A stretch of 64,000 nucleotides of DNA from Arthrobacter subterraneus. Lineage in GTDB: Bacteria; Actinomycetota; Actinomycetes; Actinomycetales; Micrococcaceae. The translations under genes were made by a program, and so were the position numbers. Every line of letters starts with the position of its first letter. Positions within the stretch are counted from its first letter, which is position 1. The DNA is taken from NCBI RefSeq assembly GCF_900099735.1, contig NZ_FNDT01000001.1, positions 248,001-312,000 of the forward strand, given 5' to 3'. Below, in pieces: positions 39,212 to 50,040 of this stretch. The notes below the pieces were generated by a model. The model was not told the origin of the DNA. It saw only the letters and a list, made by a program, of their open reading frames with translations, and did no database searches.

Positions 39212-39546
39212 TTGGCATCCTCCTCAGAAGCCTGTGTTTCCACGGACTCTTCGTCCTTCGTGGAGGCCTTCTTGGATTTCTTGCCGGCCTTTTCCGTCTT
39301 TGCTTCTTCAACCGGGGCAACGACGTCGGGCCGAATTCCCAGCTCACGCTCGCGCAGCACGGTGTAGATGCGAGCAATATCCCGCTTTACAGCGCGCAGG
39401 CGGCCGTGGTTTTCAAGCTGACCGGTGGCCGACTGGAAGCGCAGGTTGAACAGCTCTTCCTTAGCCTTGGCGAGTTCCTCCACCAGACGGTCCCTATCGA
39501 ACCCATCCAGCTGGTCGGTTGCCAGTTCCTTTGAACCGAGTGCCAT
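39208..39546 (-). CDS. rpmC: 50S ribosomal protein L29 with C-terminal extension
   Basis: L29 lies at the peptide exit and binds SRP and trigger factor. The core (about 1-75) has [44 protein letters not shown]. About 35 extra residues rich in Lys, Glu and Ser ([19 protein letters not shown]) follow, giving 112 residues against the usual 65-75. The tail would protrude near the tunnel exit. Confidence 0.97.
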   Translation of the reverse strand: MALGSKELATDQLDGFDRDRLVEELAKAKEELFNLRFQSATGQLENHGRLRAVKRDIARIYTVLRERELGIRPDVVAPVEEAKTEKAGKKSKKASTKDEESVETQASEEDAK

Positions 39547-39548
39547 GA

Positions 39549-39965
39549 CTATTCACCACCCTCACGACGCACGATGCGTGCCTTCAACGGCAGCTTGTGG
39601 ATCGCCAGGCGCAGGGCCTCGCGAGCTACCTCTTCATTGACACCGGAGAGCTCAAAGAGAACACGGCCGGGCTTGACGTTGGCGACCCACCACTCGGGCG
39701 AACCCTTACCGGAACCCATACGGGTTTCGGCAGGCTTCTTGGTCAGCGGACGGTCAGGGTAGATGTTGATCCACACCTTTCCGCCACGCTTGATGTGACG
39801 GGTCATGGCGATACGCGCAGATTCAATCTGACGGTTGGTGACGTATGCCGGGCTCAGAGCCTGGATACCCCACTCACCGAAGCTGACCTGCGTGCCGCCG
39901 GTGGCAGCGCCCGAGCGACCCGGGTGGTGCTGCTTACGGAATTTCACTCGACGTGGGATAAGCAT
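39549..39965 (-). CDS. rplP: 50S ribosomal protein L16
   Basis: L16 helps form the A-site and peptidyl-transferase region. The 138-residue protein has [56 protein letters not shown] and [24 protein letters not shown], all typical. It starts immediately after rpsC and is followed two bases later by rpmC. Confidence 0.98.
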   Translation of the reverse strand: MLIPRRVKFRKQHHPGRSGAATGGTQVSFGEWGIQALSPAYVTNRQIESARIAMTRHIKRGGKVWINIYPDRPLTKKPAETRMGSGKGSPEWWVANVKPGRVLFELSGVNEEVAREALRLAIHKLPLKARIVRREGGE

Positions 39966-40808
39966 TTAAGCCTGTCCTCCTTCCGCTGCAGCAGCGGACT
40001 CAGCCGGTGCGGACTCGGCGGGAGCGGCGTTAGCCTCACCCTGACCGGCACCGCGATCGGCACTACGACGACGGCGGTCACCGCGGTCCGGGCCGGCCGG
40101 GCCGCGTCCGGGGCGGTCCCCGCCACGGCCACGCGACGGCGCGGCAGCTGCCTGGGCAGCCAGTTCCTTGGCGGTGATGTCGCCCTTGTAGATCCAGACC
40201 TTCACACCGATGCGGCCGAAGGTGGTCTTGGCTTCGAAGAAGCCGTAGTCGATGTTCGCACGCAGGGTGTGCAGGGGCACACGGCCTTCGCGGTAGAACT
40301 CCGAACGGCTCATTTCAGCACCGCCGAGGCGGCCTGAGCACTGTACGCGGATACCCTTGGCACCGGCACGCTGTGCCGACTGCATGGCCTTCTTCATGGC
40401 GCGGCGGAATGCCACACGCGAAGAGAGCTGCTCAGCAATGCCCTGGGCAACCAGCTGCGCTTCGATCTCGGGGTTCTTGACCTCGAGGATGTTCAGCTGG
40501 ACCTGCTTGCCGGTGAGCTTCTCCAGCTCGCCGCGGATGCGGTCCGCTTCGGCGCCGCGGCGGCCGATCACGATGCCCGGACGCGCAGTGTGGATATCCA
40601 CACGGACGCGGTCGCGGGTGCGCTCGATCTCAACCTTGGCGATGCCTGCGCGGTCCATGCCCGTGGACATGAGCTGGCGGATCTTGATGTCCTCGCGGAC
40701 AAAGTCCTTGTAGCGCTGGCCCGGCTTGTTGCTGTCAGCAAACCAGTGTGACCTGTGGTCAGTGGTGATGCCGAGTCGGAACCCGTGCGGGTTTACTTTC
40801 TGTCCCAC
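39966..40808 (-). CDS. rpsC: 30S ribosomal protein S3
   Basis: S3 forms part of the mRNA entry pore. The N-terminal [25 protein letters not shown], the KH domain with [21 protein letters not shown], and the C-terminal domain with [39 protein letters not shown] are conserved. About 60 extra C-terminal residues are Arg/Gly/Asp- then Ala/Glu-rich, giving 280 residues. It starts where rplV stops. Confidence 0.98.
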   Translation of the reverse strand: MGQKVNPHGFRLGITTDHRSHWFADSNKPGQRYKDFVREDIKIRQLMSTGMDRAGIAKVEIERTRDRVRVDIHTARPGIVIGRRGAEADRIRGELEKLTGKQVQLNILEVKNPEIEAQLVAQGIAEQLSSRVAFRRAMKKAMQSAQRAGAKGIRVQCSGRLGGAEMSRSEFYREGRVPLHTLRANIDYGFFEAKTTFGRIGVKVWIYKGDITAKELAAQAAAAPSRGRGGDRPGRGPAGPDRGDRRRRSADRGAGQGEANAAPAESAPAESAAAAEGGQA

Positions 40809-41174
40809 TTAGCGGTCCTCCACTTTCTCAGGGGTAGCGACAACAACAGTGACGTGGCTGGTCCGCTTGTTGATGCGGTAGGCGCGGCCCTGGGCACGCG
40901 GCTGGAACCGCTTCATCGTGGGACCTTCATCGACGTATGCTTCGCTGATGATGAGGTCGCCTTCGTCGAATGCAACGCCGTCGCGGTCCGCGAGGACACG
41001 GGCGTTGGCAACTGCCGACTGAACTACCTTGAATACCGGCTCCGAAGCTGCCTGGGGGGCAAACTTCAGGATTGCCAGAGCCTCATTCGCTTGCTTACCA
41101 CGAACAAGGTTGACGACGCGCCGGGCCTTCATAGGCGTTACGCGCAGATGACGCGCAATAGCCTTGGCTTCCAT
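40809..41174 (-). CDS. rplV: 50S ribosomal protein L22
   Basis: L22 reaches into the peptide tunnel and is a site of macrolide-resistance changes. The 121-residue protein has [30 protein letters not shown] and the tunnel-loop region around [34 protein letters not shown], with no deletion visible. It follows rpsS after 39 bases. Confidence 0.98.
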   Translation of the reverse strand: MEAKAIARHLRVTPMKARRVVNLVRGKQANEALAILKFAPQAASEPVFKVVQSAVANARVLADRDGVAFDEGDLIISEAYVDEGPTMKRFQPRAQGRAYRINKRTSHVTVVVATPEKVEDR

Positions 41175-41213
41175 TGCTTTCCTTCTCTCGTCTTAGCCGT
41201 AGAAACAGGCGCC

Positions 41214-41495
41214 TTAGCGGCGCTTGCCCTTGCGGTCGTCCTTCACATGGCCGCGGAATGTCCGCGTCGGAGCGAATTCGCCGAGCTTGTGCCCGACCAT
41301 CGACTCGGTGACAAACACCGGAATGTGCTTGCGCCCGTCGTGCACGGCAATCGTGTGGCCGAGCATGTCCGGGATGATCATGGAACGGCGGGACCACGTC
41401 TTGATGACGTTCTTGGTGCCCTTCTCGTTCTCGCGGTCCACCTTGACGAACAGGTGCTGATCGACGAAGGGGCCTTTCTTCAGGCTGCGTGGCAT
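41214..41495 (-). CDS. rpsS: 30S ribosomal protein S19
   Basis: S19 lies in the 30S head near the A-site finger bridge. The 93-residue protein has [61 protein letters not shown] and a basic end. It is 12 bases after rplB. Confidence 0.98.
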   Translation of the reverse strand: MPRSLKKGPFVDQHLFVKVDRENEKGTKNVIKTWSRRSMIIPDMLGHTIAVHDGRKHIPVFVTESMVGHKLGEFAPTRTFRGHVKDDRKGKRR

Positions 41496-41507
41496 GTTTC
41501 CAGGCTC

Positions 41508-42347
41508 CTATCGCTTGTTCTTGCCGGAACGACGGCGACGCACAATGAGCGAGTCGCTTTCTTTGTTGGGACGGCGGGTACGGCCTTCGGCCTTACCGTT
41601 CGGGTTGACCGGGTGACGTCCACCGGAGGTCTTGCCTTCACCACCACCATGCGGGTGATCAACAGGGTTCATTGCAACACCACGGACGGTCGGGCGAACG
41701 CCCTTCCAGCGCATGCGGCCTGCCTTGCCCCAGTTGATGTTCGACTGCTCGGCGTTGCCGACCTCGCCGATCGTGGCGCGGCAGCGCACGTCAACGTTGC
41801 GGATTTCACCGGACGGCAGGCGAAGCTGCGCGAAGCGGCCTTCCTTGGCGACCAGCTGGACCGAAGCGCCGGCCGAGCGGGCCATCTTGGCACCGCCGCC
41901 GGGACGCAGCTCCACAGCGTGGATAACGGTACCCACGGGGATGTTGCGCATCGGCAGGTTGTTGCCGGGCTTGATGTCGGCACCGGGGCCGGCCTCAACG
42001 TTGTCGCCCTGCTTCAGCTTGTTCGGCGCGATGATGTAGCGCTTCGTGCCGTCCACGTAGTGCAGGAGCGCAATGCGCGCGGTGCGGTTGGGATCATATT
42101 CGATCTCTGCAACGCGTGCGTTGACGCCGTCCTTGTCGTGGCGACGGAAGTCGATGAGACGGTACTGACGCTTGTGTCCACCACCCTTGTGACGGGTGGT
42201 GATCTTGCCGGTGTTGTTACGGCCGCCCTTTTTGGGGAGCGGACGCACCAGGGATTTCTCCGGCGTCGACCGTGTGATTTCTGCGAAGTCGGCAACGCTC
42301 GAGCCGCGACGGCCCGGGGTTGTCGGCTTGTATTTGCGGATAGCCAT
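41508..42347 (-). CDS. rplB: 50S ribosomal protein L2
   Basis: L2 is needed for subunit association and peptidyl transfer. The 279-residue protein has [39 protein letters not shown], and the active-centre loop [27 protein letters not shown] with its conserved histidine. The length is normal. It follows rplW after 31 bases. Confidence 0.98.
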   Translation of the reverse strand: MAIRKYKPTTPGRRGSSVADFAEITRSTPEKSLVRPLPKKGGRNNTGKITTRHKGGGHKRQYRLIDFRRHDKDGVNARVAEIEYDPNRTARIALLHYVDGTKRYIIAPNKLKQGDNVEAGPGADIKPGNNLPMRNIPVGTVIHAVELRPGGGAKMARSAGASVQLVAKEGRFAQLRLPSGEIRNVDVRCRATIGEVGNAEQSNINWGKAGRMRWKGVRPTVRGVAMNPVDHPHGGGEGKTSGGRHPVNPNGKAEGRTRRPNKESDSLIVRRRRSGKNKR

Positions 42348-42378
42348 TTTTCAGTTCCTCGTTAAAGTGGTCTCCGCC

Positions 42379-42684
42379 CTAGCTGAGCGGACCGCCGAAG
42401 ATGTCGATCGTGCCTTCTTTGAGGGTGACGATTGCGCGCTTGGTGTTCTTGCGCTGCCCCCATCCAAAGCGGGTGCGCTTGCGCTTCCCTGCACGGTTGA
42501 TGGTGTTGATCGAGTCGACCTTGACGGAGAAAATCTTCTCCACGGCCAGCTTGATCTCGGTCTTGTTGGAGCGCGGGTCGACCAGGAAGGTGTATTTGCC
42601 TTCGTCGATCAGGCCGTAGCTCTTTTCCGACACGACGGGTGCAATGACGACGTCGCGAGGATCCTTGGTGATGGAGCCACTCAC
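42379..42684 (-). CDS. rplW: 50S ribosomal protein L23
   Basis: L23 at the tunnel exit docks trigger factor and SRP. The 101-residue protein has [55 protein letters not shown] and the basic hairpin [25 protein letters not shown]. The ATG overlaps the rplD stop by four bases. Confidence 0.98.
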   Translation of the reverse strand: MSGSITKDPRDVVIAPVVSEKSYGLIDEGKYTFLVDPRSNKTEIKLAVEKIFSVKVDSINTINRAGKRKRTRFGWGQRKNTKRAIVTLKEGTIDIFGGPLS

Positions 42685-43325
42685 TTGGCGTCCTCCTCAG
42701 TTGTAATGCCGGCGGCCTGAGCCGCTCCAACAAAAGCGTCGTAGGCGGCCTTCGTGAAGATCACGTCGTCCGAAACAAGAACGTCGTAAGTGTTCAGCTG
42801 GTCCACGTACAGGGTGTGGATGTCGGCGAGGTTGCGCACGGAGAGTGCGGCCACGTCGTTTGAACGCTCGATGACGAACAGCAGGTTGGGCCGCTCCGAG
42901 ATGCCGCGCAGGGCAGCGATGGCTGCCTTGGTGGACGGCTTCTCATTTCCTACCAGCGACTCGATGACGTGAATGCGTCCGTTGCGTGCCCGGTCGGAGA
43001 GGGCACCGCGCAGTGCGGCTGCCTTCATCTTCTTGGGGGTGCGCTGGCTGTAGTCACGCGGGGTGGGACCGTGGACGATGCCACCACCGGTCATGTGCGG
43101 CGCGCGGATCGAGCCCTGGCGTGCACGGCCGGTGCCCTTCTGCTTGAACGGCTTGCGTCCGGCTCCGCTGACCTCGGCGCGTGTCTTGGTCTTGTGCGTA
43201 CCCTGACGGGCGGCAGCAAGCTGGGCCACGACGACCTGGTGCAGCAGCGGAACGTTTGTCTGTACGTCGAAGATCTCGGCGGGGAGATCAACGTTTACGG
43301 TCTTGGCAGCAGTATCGGTAGCCAT
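42681..43325 (-). CDS. rplD: 50S ribosomal protein L4
   Basis: L4 lines the tunnel and in E. coli represses the S10 operon. The 214-residue protein has the tunnel loop with [43 protein letters not shown] and the globular RSDVL-like C-terminal half. The tunnel loop looks intact. It starts two bases after the rplC stop. Confidence 0.98.
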   Translation of the reverse strand: MATDTAAKTVNVDLPAEIFDVQTNVPLLHQVVVAQLAAARQGTHKTKTRAEVSGAGRKPFKQKGTGRARQGSIRAPHMTGGGIVHGPTPRDYSQRTPKKMKAAALRGALSDRARNGRIHVIESLVGNEKPSTKAAIAALRGISERPNLLFVIERSNDVAALSVRNLADIHTLYVDQLNTYDVLVSDDVIFTKAAYDAFVGAAQAAGITTEEDAK

Positions 43326-43327
43326 GA

Positions 43328-43984
43328 CTATGCTCCCTTCACGGCGGTGCGTACGAGGACGACCTGGCCGCGGGCGCCGGGGACGGCGCCCTTGATCAGC
43401 AGCAGCGACTTCTCAACGTCCACGGCATGAACCGTGAGGTTCAGCGTGGTCTGACGAACGGCACCCATGCGGCCTGCCATTTTCATACCCTTGAAGACGC
43501 GGCTGGGGGTGGATGCGCCACCGATCGAGCCGGGCTTGCGGTGGTTCTTGTGGGCACCGTGGGACGCACCGACGCCGTGGAAGCCGTGACGCTTCATGAC
43601 ACCGGCGAAGCCCTTGCCCTTGGTCTTGCCGATGACGTCGACCTGCTGGCCGGCTTCGAACAGCTCGACGGAGAGTTCCTGGCCGAGGGCGTAGGAGTCG
43701 ACGTCGGACGTACGGAGCTCAACGACGTGGCGGCGCGGCGTGACGCCGGCCTTCTCGAAGTGGCCTGCGAGCGGCTTGGTGACCTTGCGGGGATCGATCT
43801 GGCCGAAGCCGATCTGGACGGCGCTGTAGCCGTCAGCGTCCGCGGTGCGCAGCTGCGTGATGACGTTGGAGTCAGCCTGCAGGACGGTCACCGGTACGAG
43901 GCGGTTGTTTTCATCCCAGACCTGGGTCATGCCGAGCTTGGTAGCCAGCAGGCCCTTGACCTGGCGCGTAAGCGAAGTAGACAT
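43328..43984 (-). CDS. rplC: 50S ribosomal protein L3
   Basis: L3 approaches the peptidyl-transferase centre. The 218-residue protein has [79 protein letters not shown] and [19 protein letters not shown], all standard. It follows rpsJ after 16 bases. Confidence 0.98.
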   Translation of the reverse strand: MSTSLTRQVKGLLATKLGMTQVWDENNRLVPVTVLQADSNVITQLRTADADGYSAVQIGFGQIDPRKVTKPLAGHFEKAGVTPRRHVVELRTSDVDSYALGQELSVELFEAGQQVDVIGKTKGKGFAGVMKRHGFHGVGASHGAHKNHRKPGSIGGASTPSRVFKGMKMAGRMGAVRQTTLNLTVHAVDVEKSLLLIKGAVPGARGQVVLVRTAVKGA

Positions 43985-44000
43985 AGTTATCTTCTCTCCC

Positions 44001-44309
44001 TTACAGCTTGATCTCGATGTTCACGTCCGCGGGGAGGTCGAGGCGCATGAGCGAGTCGACGGCCTTGGGCGTGGGGTCAATGATGTCGATAAGACGCTTG
44101 TGCGTGCGCATTTCAAAGTGCTCGCGGCTGTCCTTGTACTTGTGCGGCGACCGGATAACGCAGTACACGTTCTTTTCCGTGGGCAGCGGCACGGGGCCGA
44201 CTACCGTTGCGCCTGCGCGCGTCACCGTCTCAACGATCTTCCGAGCTGAAACGTCAATGACCTCGTGGTCATACGACTTCAGCCGGATGCGGATCTTTTG
44301 TCCCGCCAT
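44001..44309 (-). CDS. rpsJ: 30S ribosomal protein S10
   Basis: S10 is a 30S head protein that also binds NusB and NusG in transcription. The ATG at 44309 ([20 protein letters not shown]) gives 102 residues, the family norm; the longer frame upstream is not used. Motifs include [40 protein letters not shown]. It is the first gene of the S10 block, after a leader of more than 270 bases. Confidence 0.98.
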
Positions 44310-44583
44310 GGCGTCTCGACTCTCTCTCTTCAGTAAGAACGCCACCATGCGGTGACGCTCCTTGGTCCGTACGTACGTGCGCCCGTTGCTGTGGCGCTCC
44401 TCCAACAGGCTGAATCCGGATAGTTCCGGGTTCCTCACCCTGCCGAGGCTCCGACCCCCGCGCTCGGGCGTGTCGCGTATCTTCCACAGAGAAAAGCAGA
44501 AGCATCCCGCAGTAATCCGAGCTATTGGATTGGGGTGGGTTATATTTGGGCCGGCTTCCGCGGAGGCTGCGACCCTGCATCAG
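44310..44583 (-). promoter_or_regulatory. Long leader of the S10 operon
   Basis: The gap from rpsJ to the small membrane-protein gene (413 bases) has no gene. Two promoter-like sites at its upstream end would give a leader of about 270-330 bases. It has G/C-rich segments able to fold, including one reading CGAGCGCGGGGGTCGG. E. coli controls this operon through an L4-binding leader; whether this actinobacterial leader works similarly is unknown. Confidence 0.4.
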
Positions 44584-44612
44584 GCATTATCCTGACCGGG
44601 ACTACAGCTCAA
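44584..44612 (-). promoter_or_regulatory. Predicted proximal promoter of the S10 operon
   Basis: TTGAGC (44612-44607) and TAATGC (44589-44584) are spaced by 17 bases on the minus strand. It is the nearer of two candidates. Confidence 0.4.
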
Positions 44613-44644
44613 ACCGCGCGAACAGGCGCTTGAACAACTCAACT

Positions 44645-44674
44645 AGTCTGCCAGAAGATCCGGCGCATTGCTAA
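44645..44674 (-). promoter_or_regulatory. Predicted distal promoter of the S10 operon
   Basis: TTAGCA (44674-44669) and CAGACT (44650-44645) are separated by 18 bases on the minus strand, 49 bases downstream of the membrane-protein stop codon. Confidence 0.4.
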
Positions 44675-44722
44675 TCCGGCGCTGTTCTCCCGCCGATCCG
44701 CCCGCCGACACGCCGGGAAGCA

Positions 44723-45325
44723 CTAGCCGGCTTTCACACCGGCATGTTTCAGTGCCAGCCGCGCCAGGCCGTCCACGGCCGCCGGGTCACCCTCCCGCCA
44801 GGCGCGGACAGGATCCGGGGACACCTTCCGCAACTGGGAAGGATTCGCGAGGACAAGCGCGCGCAGCGCCAGGAGTTCCCTGCCGCCGTCTTCCCGCTGC
44901 AGGCGACGCGTCCGTGTGGACCGGACGACGAACCGGACGCGCGGAATCAGCCACATCGGGATGAGGATGAGGATCGGCAGCAGCAGGATGGCCCAGCCTA
45001 TGACTGCCGCGGCTTGCGCCACTGAATCCTGCTGGTCCTGGCCGGCCGTGATGAGGATTCCACCCGCTTCTGCAGCGCTCAGGAACGGCGCGCTGGCCTG
45101 GTCACCGATGAGCGGCACTCCCCCGATACCCTCGGCGGCGTCGGTCATGGTGCTTTGGAACTGGCTTCCGGCATCCTCCATCCCGCGGCCGAAGACCGCC
45201 AGGTTTGAAATGGCGTCAAAGGTTGCGCGGGAGAAGAACCAGGCAACAGCGATGGCGGCGATCGCAAAGAGGTCGATGAGAACCTGCCAGGTGCGCTGGA
45301 ACGGGGAGCTCGAGTAGATCTGCAC
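44723..45325 (-). CDS. Small membrane protein of unknown function between tuf and rpsJ
   Basis: I do not recognise a named family. The 200-residue protein begins VQIYSSSPFQRTWQVLIDLF, has a membrane helix at about 14-34, and then an Asp/Ser/Ala-rich external stretch. A second helix (about 115-140, WAILLLPILILIPMWLI) is followed by a basic cytoplasmic tail with RTRRLQREDGGRELLALRAL. An ATG at 45370 is possible but lies inside the tuf terminator hairpin, so the GTG at 45325 is preferred. The gene stands alone between the tuf terminator and the S10 promoters. I expect it to be a conserved actinobacterial protein, but cannot confirm that here. Confidence 0.75.
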   Translation of the reverse strand: MQIYSSSPFQRTWQVLIDLFAIAAIAVAWFFSRATFDAISNLAVFGRGMEDAGSQFQSTMTDAAEGIGGVPLIGDQASAPFLSAAEAGGILITAGQDQQDSVAQAAAVIGWAILLLPILILIPMWLIPRVRFVVRSTRTRRLQREDGGRELLALRALVLANPSQLRKVSPDPVRAWREGDPAAVDGLARLALKHAGVKAG

Positions 45326-45351
45326 CGCCCCAACTTTACGGCAGAAAGGCA

Positions 45352-45383
45352 GAAGCCCCGCTGCACTCATGCAGCGGGGCTTC
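45352..45383 (-). terminator. tuf terminator
   Basis: A perfect 14-bp stem (45352-45365 with 45370-45383) around CTCA lies 25 bases after the tuf stop. On the minus strand it is followed by CTGCCTTTCTG, so the T-run is imperfect. Confidence 0.75.
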
Positions 45384-45408
45384 CTGACCAGCGGTAGCGG
45401 TGAGGCTA

Positions 45409-46599
45409 CTACTTGATGATCTTGGTAACGCGACCTGATCCAACGGTGCGGCCGCCTTCGCGGATCGCGAAGCCGAGGCCCTCTTCCATAGCGATCGGCT
45501 GGATGAGCTCAACGGTCATCTCAGTGTTGTCGCCGGGCATGACCATTTCGGTGCCCTCGGGGAGGGTGATGACACCGGTCACGTCCGTGGTGCGGAAGTA
45601 GAACTGCGGACGGTAGTTGGAGTAGAACGGGTTGTGACGGCCGCCCTCGTCCTTGGCCAGGATGTAGACGTTGGCCTCGAAGTCGGTGTGCGGGGTGATC
45701 GAACCCGGCTTGACGATAACCTGGCCACGCTCTACGTCTTCGCGCTTGATACCGCGGAGCAGCAGACCACAGTTCTCGCCGGCCCAGGCCTCGTCGAGCT
45801 GCTTGTGGAACATCTCGATACCGGTAACCGTGGTCTTCTGGACCGGACGGATGCCGACGATCTCGACCTCGGAGTTGATGGCGAGGGTTCCACGCTCGGC
45901 GCGGCCCGTCACAACGGTTCCGCGGCCGGTGATGGTGAAGACGTCCTCGACAGGCATGAGGAACGGCTTGTCCTTGTCGCGAACCGGGTCAGGAACGTTG
46001 TTGTCAACGGCGTCCATCAGGTCCTCAACGGACTTGACCCACTCCGGGTCGCCTTCCAGTGCCTTGAGGCCGGAGACGCGAACCACAGGGGCGTCGTCAC
46101 CGTCGAAGCCCTGCGAGCTGAGCAGCTCACGGACTTCCATTTCAACGAGGTCCAGAAGTTCCTCGTCGTCAACCATGTCGGACTTGTTCAGCGCAACCAG
46201 CAGGTAGGGAACACCAACCTGGCGGGCAAGCAGAACGTGCTCGCGGGTCTGGGCCATGGGGCCATCGGTAGCAGCAACAACGAGGATGGCGCCATCCATC
46301 TGTGCCGCACCGGTGATCATGTTCTTGATGTAGTCAGCGTGACCGGGAGCGTCAACGTGTGCGTAGTGACGCTTCTCGGTCTGGTACTCAACGTGCGAGA
46401 TGTTGATGGTGATGCCGCGCTGCTTCTCCTCGGGGGCCGAGTCGATTGACGCGAAGTCACGTGCTTCGTTGAGGGTGGGGTACTTGTCGTACAGCACCTT
46501 GGAAATGGCAGCCGTCAACGTGGTCTTTCCATGGTCAACGTGACCAATGGTGCCGATGTTAACGTGCGGCTTAGTCCGCTCGAACTTTGCCTTCGCCAC
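45409..46599 (-). CDS. tuf: Elongation factor Tu
   Basis: EF-Tu carries aminoacyl-tRNA to the ribosome. The 396-residue protein has G1 [10 protein letters not shown], the switch region [40 protein letters not shown] and the C-terminal [23 protein letters not shown] upstream is a strong ribosome-binding site. It has its own predicted promoter downstream of fusA, in addition to any read-through from rpsL, and is followed by a strong hairpin. Confidence 0.98.
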   Translation of the reverse strand: MAKAKFERTKPHVNIGTIGHVDHGKTTLTAAISKVLYDKYPTLNEARDFASIDSAPEEKQRGITINISHVEYQTEKRHYAHVDAPGHADYIKNMITGAAQMDGAILVVAATDGPMAQTREHVLLARQVGVPYLLVALNKSDMVDDEELLDLVEMEVRELLSSQGFDGDDAPVVRVSGLKALEGDPEWVKSVEDLMDAVDNNVPDPVRDKDKPFLMPVEDVFTITGRGTVVTGRAERGTLAINSEVEIVGIRPVQKTTVTGIEMFHKQLDEAWAGENCGLLLRGIKREDVERGQVIVKPGSITPHTDFEANVYILAKDEGGRHNPFYSNYRPQFYFRTTDVTGVITLPEGTEMVMPGDNTEMTVELIQPIAMEEGLGFAIREGGRTVGSGRVTKIIK

Positions 46600-46668
46600 G
46601 GGTTCCTCCTAGAACGTTTTTAGAAGACTTACTCCCCAGCCACGCTTTTCGCGGCTGAAACTCATGCA

Positions 46669-46697
46669 AGTCTACTGGGGGCTTTTATTTTGGTGAA
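46669..46697 (-). promoter_or_regulatory. Predicted promoter of tuf
   Basis: TTCACC (46697-46692) and TAGACT (46674-46669) are 17 bases apart on the minus strand, inside the fusA-tuf gap. A CAGCCGCG/CGTGGCTG hairpin (about 46637-46657) lies in the leader. Confidence 0.55.
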
Positions 46698-46720
46698 ATT
46701 ACTGTCCGGACAAGCCGGGG

Positions 46721-48835
46721 TTACTCTCCGCGGGTCTTCTGGATGATCTCGTCGGCTACTGCCTTCGGGACCTCCGAGTAGCTGTCGAACTGCATTGAGT
46801 AGACAGCGCGGCCCTGGGTCTTGGAGCGCAGGTCGCCGATGTAGCCGAACATGCCGGAAAGCGGCACATGCGCACGGATGACCTTCACACCGCTGGCGTC
46901 CTCCATGGACTGCATCTGGCCACGGCGGGAGTTGAGGTCGCCGATGACATCACCCATGTACTCCTCGGGCGTGCGGACCTCCACCTCCATCAGTGGTTCG
47001 AGCAGCACGGGCTTCGCCATGCGGGCTGCCTCCTTGAACGCCATGCGACCGGCGATCTTGAAGGCCATTTCGGAGGAGTCAACATCGTGGTAAGCGCCGT
47101 CAAGCAGCGTTGCCTTGATGCCGACCACCGGGTATCCGGCCAGGATGCCGTCGTTGAGCGCATCCTGGATGCCGGCGTCGACACTGGGGATGTACTCGCG
47201 CGGGACACGGCCGCCGGTGACCTTGTTCTCGAAGGCGTAGAGCTCGCCCTCGGAGGTGTCCATCGGCTCGATCATGATCTGGATCTTTGCGAACTGACCC
47301 GATCCACCCGTCTGCTTCTTGTGGGTGTAATCGTGCTTCTGGACCGTTCCGCGAATGGTTTCGCGGTACGCAACCTGCGGCTTGCCGACGTTTGCCTCGA
47401 CCTTGAACTCGCGGCGCATGCGGTCCACGAGGATATCCAGGTGGAGCTCGCCCATGCCGGCGATGATCGTCTGCCCGGTGTCTTCATTGAGCGACACCTG
47501 GAAGGTGGGGTCCTCAGCCGAGAGCTTCTGGATAGCAGTTGAAAGCTTCTCCTGGTCGCCCTTGGTCTTCGGTTCGATCGCAACCGAGATGACGGGCTCC
47601 GGGAAGCTCATCGACTCGAGGACAATCTGGTTGGCGGAATCGGAGAGGGTGTCACCGGTGGTGGTGTCCTTCAGGCCGATAGCCGCGTAGATGTGACCCG
47701 CGAAGGCCTCGTCAACGGGGATTTCCTTGTTGGCGTGCATCTGGAAGAGCTTTCCGATGCGCTCCTTCTTGCCCTTGGTGGAGTTCACAACCTGCGTGCC
47801 TGCAGTGACGTGTCCGGAGTACACCCGGATGAACGTCAGCTGACCGAAGAACGGGTGGGTTGCCACCTTGAACGCCAGCGCCGAGAAAGGCTCTTCCGTG
47901 CTGGGCTTGCGCGTCAGCGCTGCTTCCTCATCACGCGGATCATGTCCGACCATGGGCGGGACGTCCAGCGGCGAGGGCAGGTAGTCGATGACGGCATCAA
48001 GCATGGGCTGCACGCCGCGGTTCTTGAAGGCAGAGCCACAGAGAACCGGGTAGATCTCCGAGTTGATGGTCATCTTCCGGATGCCGGCCTTGAGTTCCTC
48101 GATGGTGGGCTCTTCGCCCTCGAGGTACTTGTTCATCAGCTCGTCAGAGGACTCGGCAACGGCCTCAACCAGGGCTGCGCGGTATTCCTCAGCCTTGGCC
48201 TGCAGGTCAGCCGGGATCTCCTGGATCTCGTACTTGGCTCCCATGGTGACGTCACCCTTGGAGTCGCCGGGCCACACCAGCGCACGCATGTACAGAAGGT
48301 CGACGACGCCGATGAAGTCATTCTCGGCACCGATCGGCAGCTGCATGACGAGCGGCTTGGCACCGAGGCGGCTGATGATCGTGTCAACGGTGAAGTAGAA
48401 GTCAGCGCCCAGCTTGTCCATCTTGTTGACGAAGCAGATGCGGGGCACCTCATACTTGTCGGCCTGGCGCCAGACGGTCTCCGACTGGGGCTCAACGCCC
48501 TCCTTGCCGTCGAACACGGCAACTGCGCCGTCGAGGACGCGCAGGGAGCGCTCAACCTCAACTGTGAAGTCCACGTGGCCGGGGGTGTCAATGATGTTGA
48601 TCTGGTTCTGTTCCCAGAAGCAGGTCACCGCGGCACTGGTGATGGTGATGCCGCGCTCTTTTTCCTGTTCCATCCAGTCGGTCGTCGAAGCGCCGTCGTG
48701 CGTTTCGCCGATCTTGTGGTTGACACCCGTGTAGAACAGGATGCGCTCGGTAGTAGTGGTCTTGCCGGCATCGATGTGGGCCATGATGCCGATATTGCGG
48801 ACCTTGTTGAGGTCGGTAAGCACGTCCTGTGCCAC
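46721..48835 (-). CDS. fusA: Elongation factor G
   Basis: EF-G drives translocation and, with RRF, recycling. The 704-residue protein has the G1 loop [19 protein letters not shown], the switch 2 [23 protein letters not shown] and [10 protein letters not shown]. Domain IV includes [11 protein letters not shown] and the tip region, and it ends [10 protein letters not shown]. The length is normal. It follows rpsG after 78 bases. Confidence 0.98.
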   Translation of the reverse strand: MAQDVLTDLNKVRNIGIMAHIDAGKTTTTERILFYTGVNHKIGETHDGASTTDWMEQEKERGITITSAAVTCFWEQNQINIIDTPGHVDFTVEVERSLRVLDGAVAVFDGKEGVEPQSETVWRQADKYEVPRICFVNKMDKLGADFYFTVDTIISRLGAKPLVMQLPIGAENDFIGVVDLLYMRALVWPGDSKGDVTMGAKYEIQEIPADLQAKAEEYRAALVEAVAESSDELMNKYLEGEEPTIEELKAGIRKMTINSEIYPVLCGSAFKNRGVQPMLDAVIDYLPSPLDVPPMVGHDPRDEEAALTRKPSTEEPFSALAFKVATHPFFGQLTFIRVYSGHVTAGTQVVNSTKGKKERIGKLFQMHANKEIPVDEAFAGHIYAAIGLKDTTTGDTLSDSANQIVLESMSFPEPVISVAIEPKTKGDQEKLSTAIQKLSAEDPTFQVSLNEDTGQTIIAGMGELHLDILVDRMRREFKVEANVGKPQVAYRETIRGTVQKHDYTHKKQTGGSGQFAKIQIMIEPMDTSEGELYAFENKVTGGRVPREYIPSVDAGIQDALNDGILAGYPVVGIKATLLDGAYHDVDSSEMAFKIAGRMAFKEAARMAKPVLLEPLMEVEVRTPEEYMGDVIGDLNSRRGQMQSMEDASGVKVIRAHVPLSGMFGYIGDLRSKTQGRAVYSMQFDSYSEVPKAVADEIIQKTRGE

Positions 48836-48913
48836 GGTGTCTCCCTTTTTCTAAGATGGAGTTCTGCTGGACCGCCGGTCCCGCCGCTGTTGGGCGCGGG
48901 ACCGGCAGCGCGA

Positions 48914-49384
48914 TTACCAGCGGTAGTGAGCGAAGGCCTTGTTGGACTCGGCCATCTTGTGCGTGTCTTCGCGGCGCTTCACAGCGGCACCCAGACCGTT
49001 TGACGCGTCGAGGATCTCGTTCTGGAGACGCTCGGTCATGGTCTTCTCACGGCGGGCCTTGGAGTAACCAACCAGCCAGCGGAGCGCGAGGGCCGTGGAG
49101 CGGCCCGGCTTGACCTCGACGGGAACCTGGTAGGTGGCGCCGCCGACGCGGCGGGAGCGAACCTCAAGGGTGGGCTTGACGTTGTCCATGGCCTTCTTGA
49201 GTGCTGCAACCGGGTCTCCGCCGGTTTTGGCGCGTGCACCTTCGAGGGCACCGTAGACGATGCGCTCCGCGGTGGACTTCTTGCCGTCGACGAGCACCTT
49301 GTTGATCAGCTGGGTGACCAGGGGCGAACCGTAGACGGGATCTACAACGAGCGGCCGCTTGGGGGCCGGGCCCTTACGAGGCAT
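48914..49384 (-). CDS. rpsG: 30S ribosomal protein S7
   Basis: S7 organises the 30S head. The 156-residue protein has [48 protein letters not shown], then [19 protein letters not shown] and [20 protein letters not shown]. It starts one base after rpsL stops, giving coupled translation. Confidence 0.98.
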   Translation of the reverse strand: MPRKGPAPKRPLVVDPVYGSPLVTQLINKVLVDGKKSTAERIVYGALEGARAKTGGDPVAALKKAMDNVKPTLEVRSRRVGGATYQVPVEVKPGRSTALALRWLVGYSKARREKTMTERLQNEILDASNGLGAAVKRREDTHKMAESNKAFAHYRW

Positions 49385-49385
49385 A

Positions 49386-49760
49386 TTACTTCTTCTCCAT
49401 CTTTGCGCCGTAGCGGCTGCGAGCCTGCTTGCGGTTCTTTACGCCCTGGGTGTCCAGTGCGCCACGGACAATCTTGTAACGCACACCGGGGAGGTCCTTC
49501 ACACGACCGCCGCGCACGAGCACAATGGAGTGCTCCTGGAGGTTGTGTCCCACACCCGGGATGTAGGCGGTTACTTCGATGCCACCGTTGAGGCGGACAC
49601 GGGCGACCTTACGCAGAGCCGAGTTCGGCTTCTTCGGGGTGGTGGTGTAGACACGGGTGCAGACACCGCGCTTCATGGGGCTGCCCTTGAGTGCGGGCGC
49701 CTTGGTCTTGGAGACCTTAGGTGACCGGCCCTTACGGACCAGCTGGTTAATGGTAGGCAC
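49386..49760 (-). CDS. rpsL: 30S ribosomal protein S12
   Basis: S12 monitors decoding and is the streptomycin target protein. The 124-residue protein has the conserved [17 protein letters not shown] (Lys43 present) and [16 protein letters not shown] (Lys88 present), so the usual resistance positions are wild type. It is the first gene of the rpsL-rpsG-fusA-tuf group. Confidence 0.98.
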   Translation of the reverse strand: MPTINQLVRKGRSPKVSKTKAPALKGSPMKRGVCTRVYTTTPKKPNSALRKVARVRLNGGIEVTAYIPGVGHNLQEHSIVLVRGGRVKDLPGVRYKIVRGALDTQGVKNRKQARSRYGAKMEKK

Positions 49761-50038
49761 TTCTCAGTTCTCCGTATGTTGTCTTGAGATCAGATCTCTG
49801 CTGACTCCGCATTCTGCCGGCCGGCGCAAGGCCGGTCAGCAACGAGCAGAGCTTGTCAGTCGTTTGGCGTGCCTACACGGGACGCAAGGTAAACGACCGT
49901 AGGCGTGCAAAAATGTGGCATTCGTTGTACAAGTTCCCTACAACACGGAGATACGCCCGAAGAGACGCCAATCCACTGCCACACAAACAATTCCCGACAA
50001 GTCTAACAGATTCCGCGCCGAGGCTTTGACGGCATGGT
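49761..50038 (-). promoter_or_regulatory. Non-coding region upstream of rpsL
   Basis: No gene is visible in this stretch. It should contain the rpsL promoter, but I could not choose one clear pair of boxes. A CCGGCC/GGCCGG hairpin (about 49816-49837) lies in the leader. A GTTGTA/TACAAC repeat (49924-49929, 49939-49944) lies further upstream and could be an operator. Confidence 0.3.
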
Positions 50039-50040
50039 AA

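Noticed and set aside
40755-42365. Plus-strand open frame of 536 codons opposite rpsC, rplV, rpsS and rplB
   Set aside because: It spans several verified ribosomal genes and their junctions, so it is a frame shadow.
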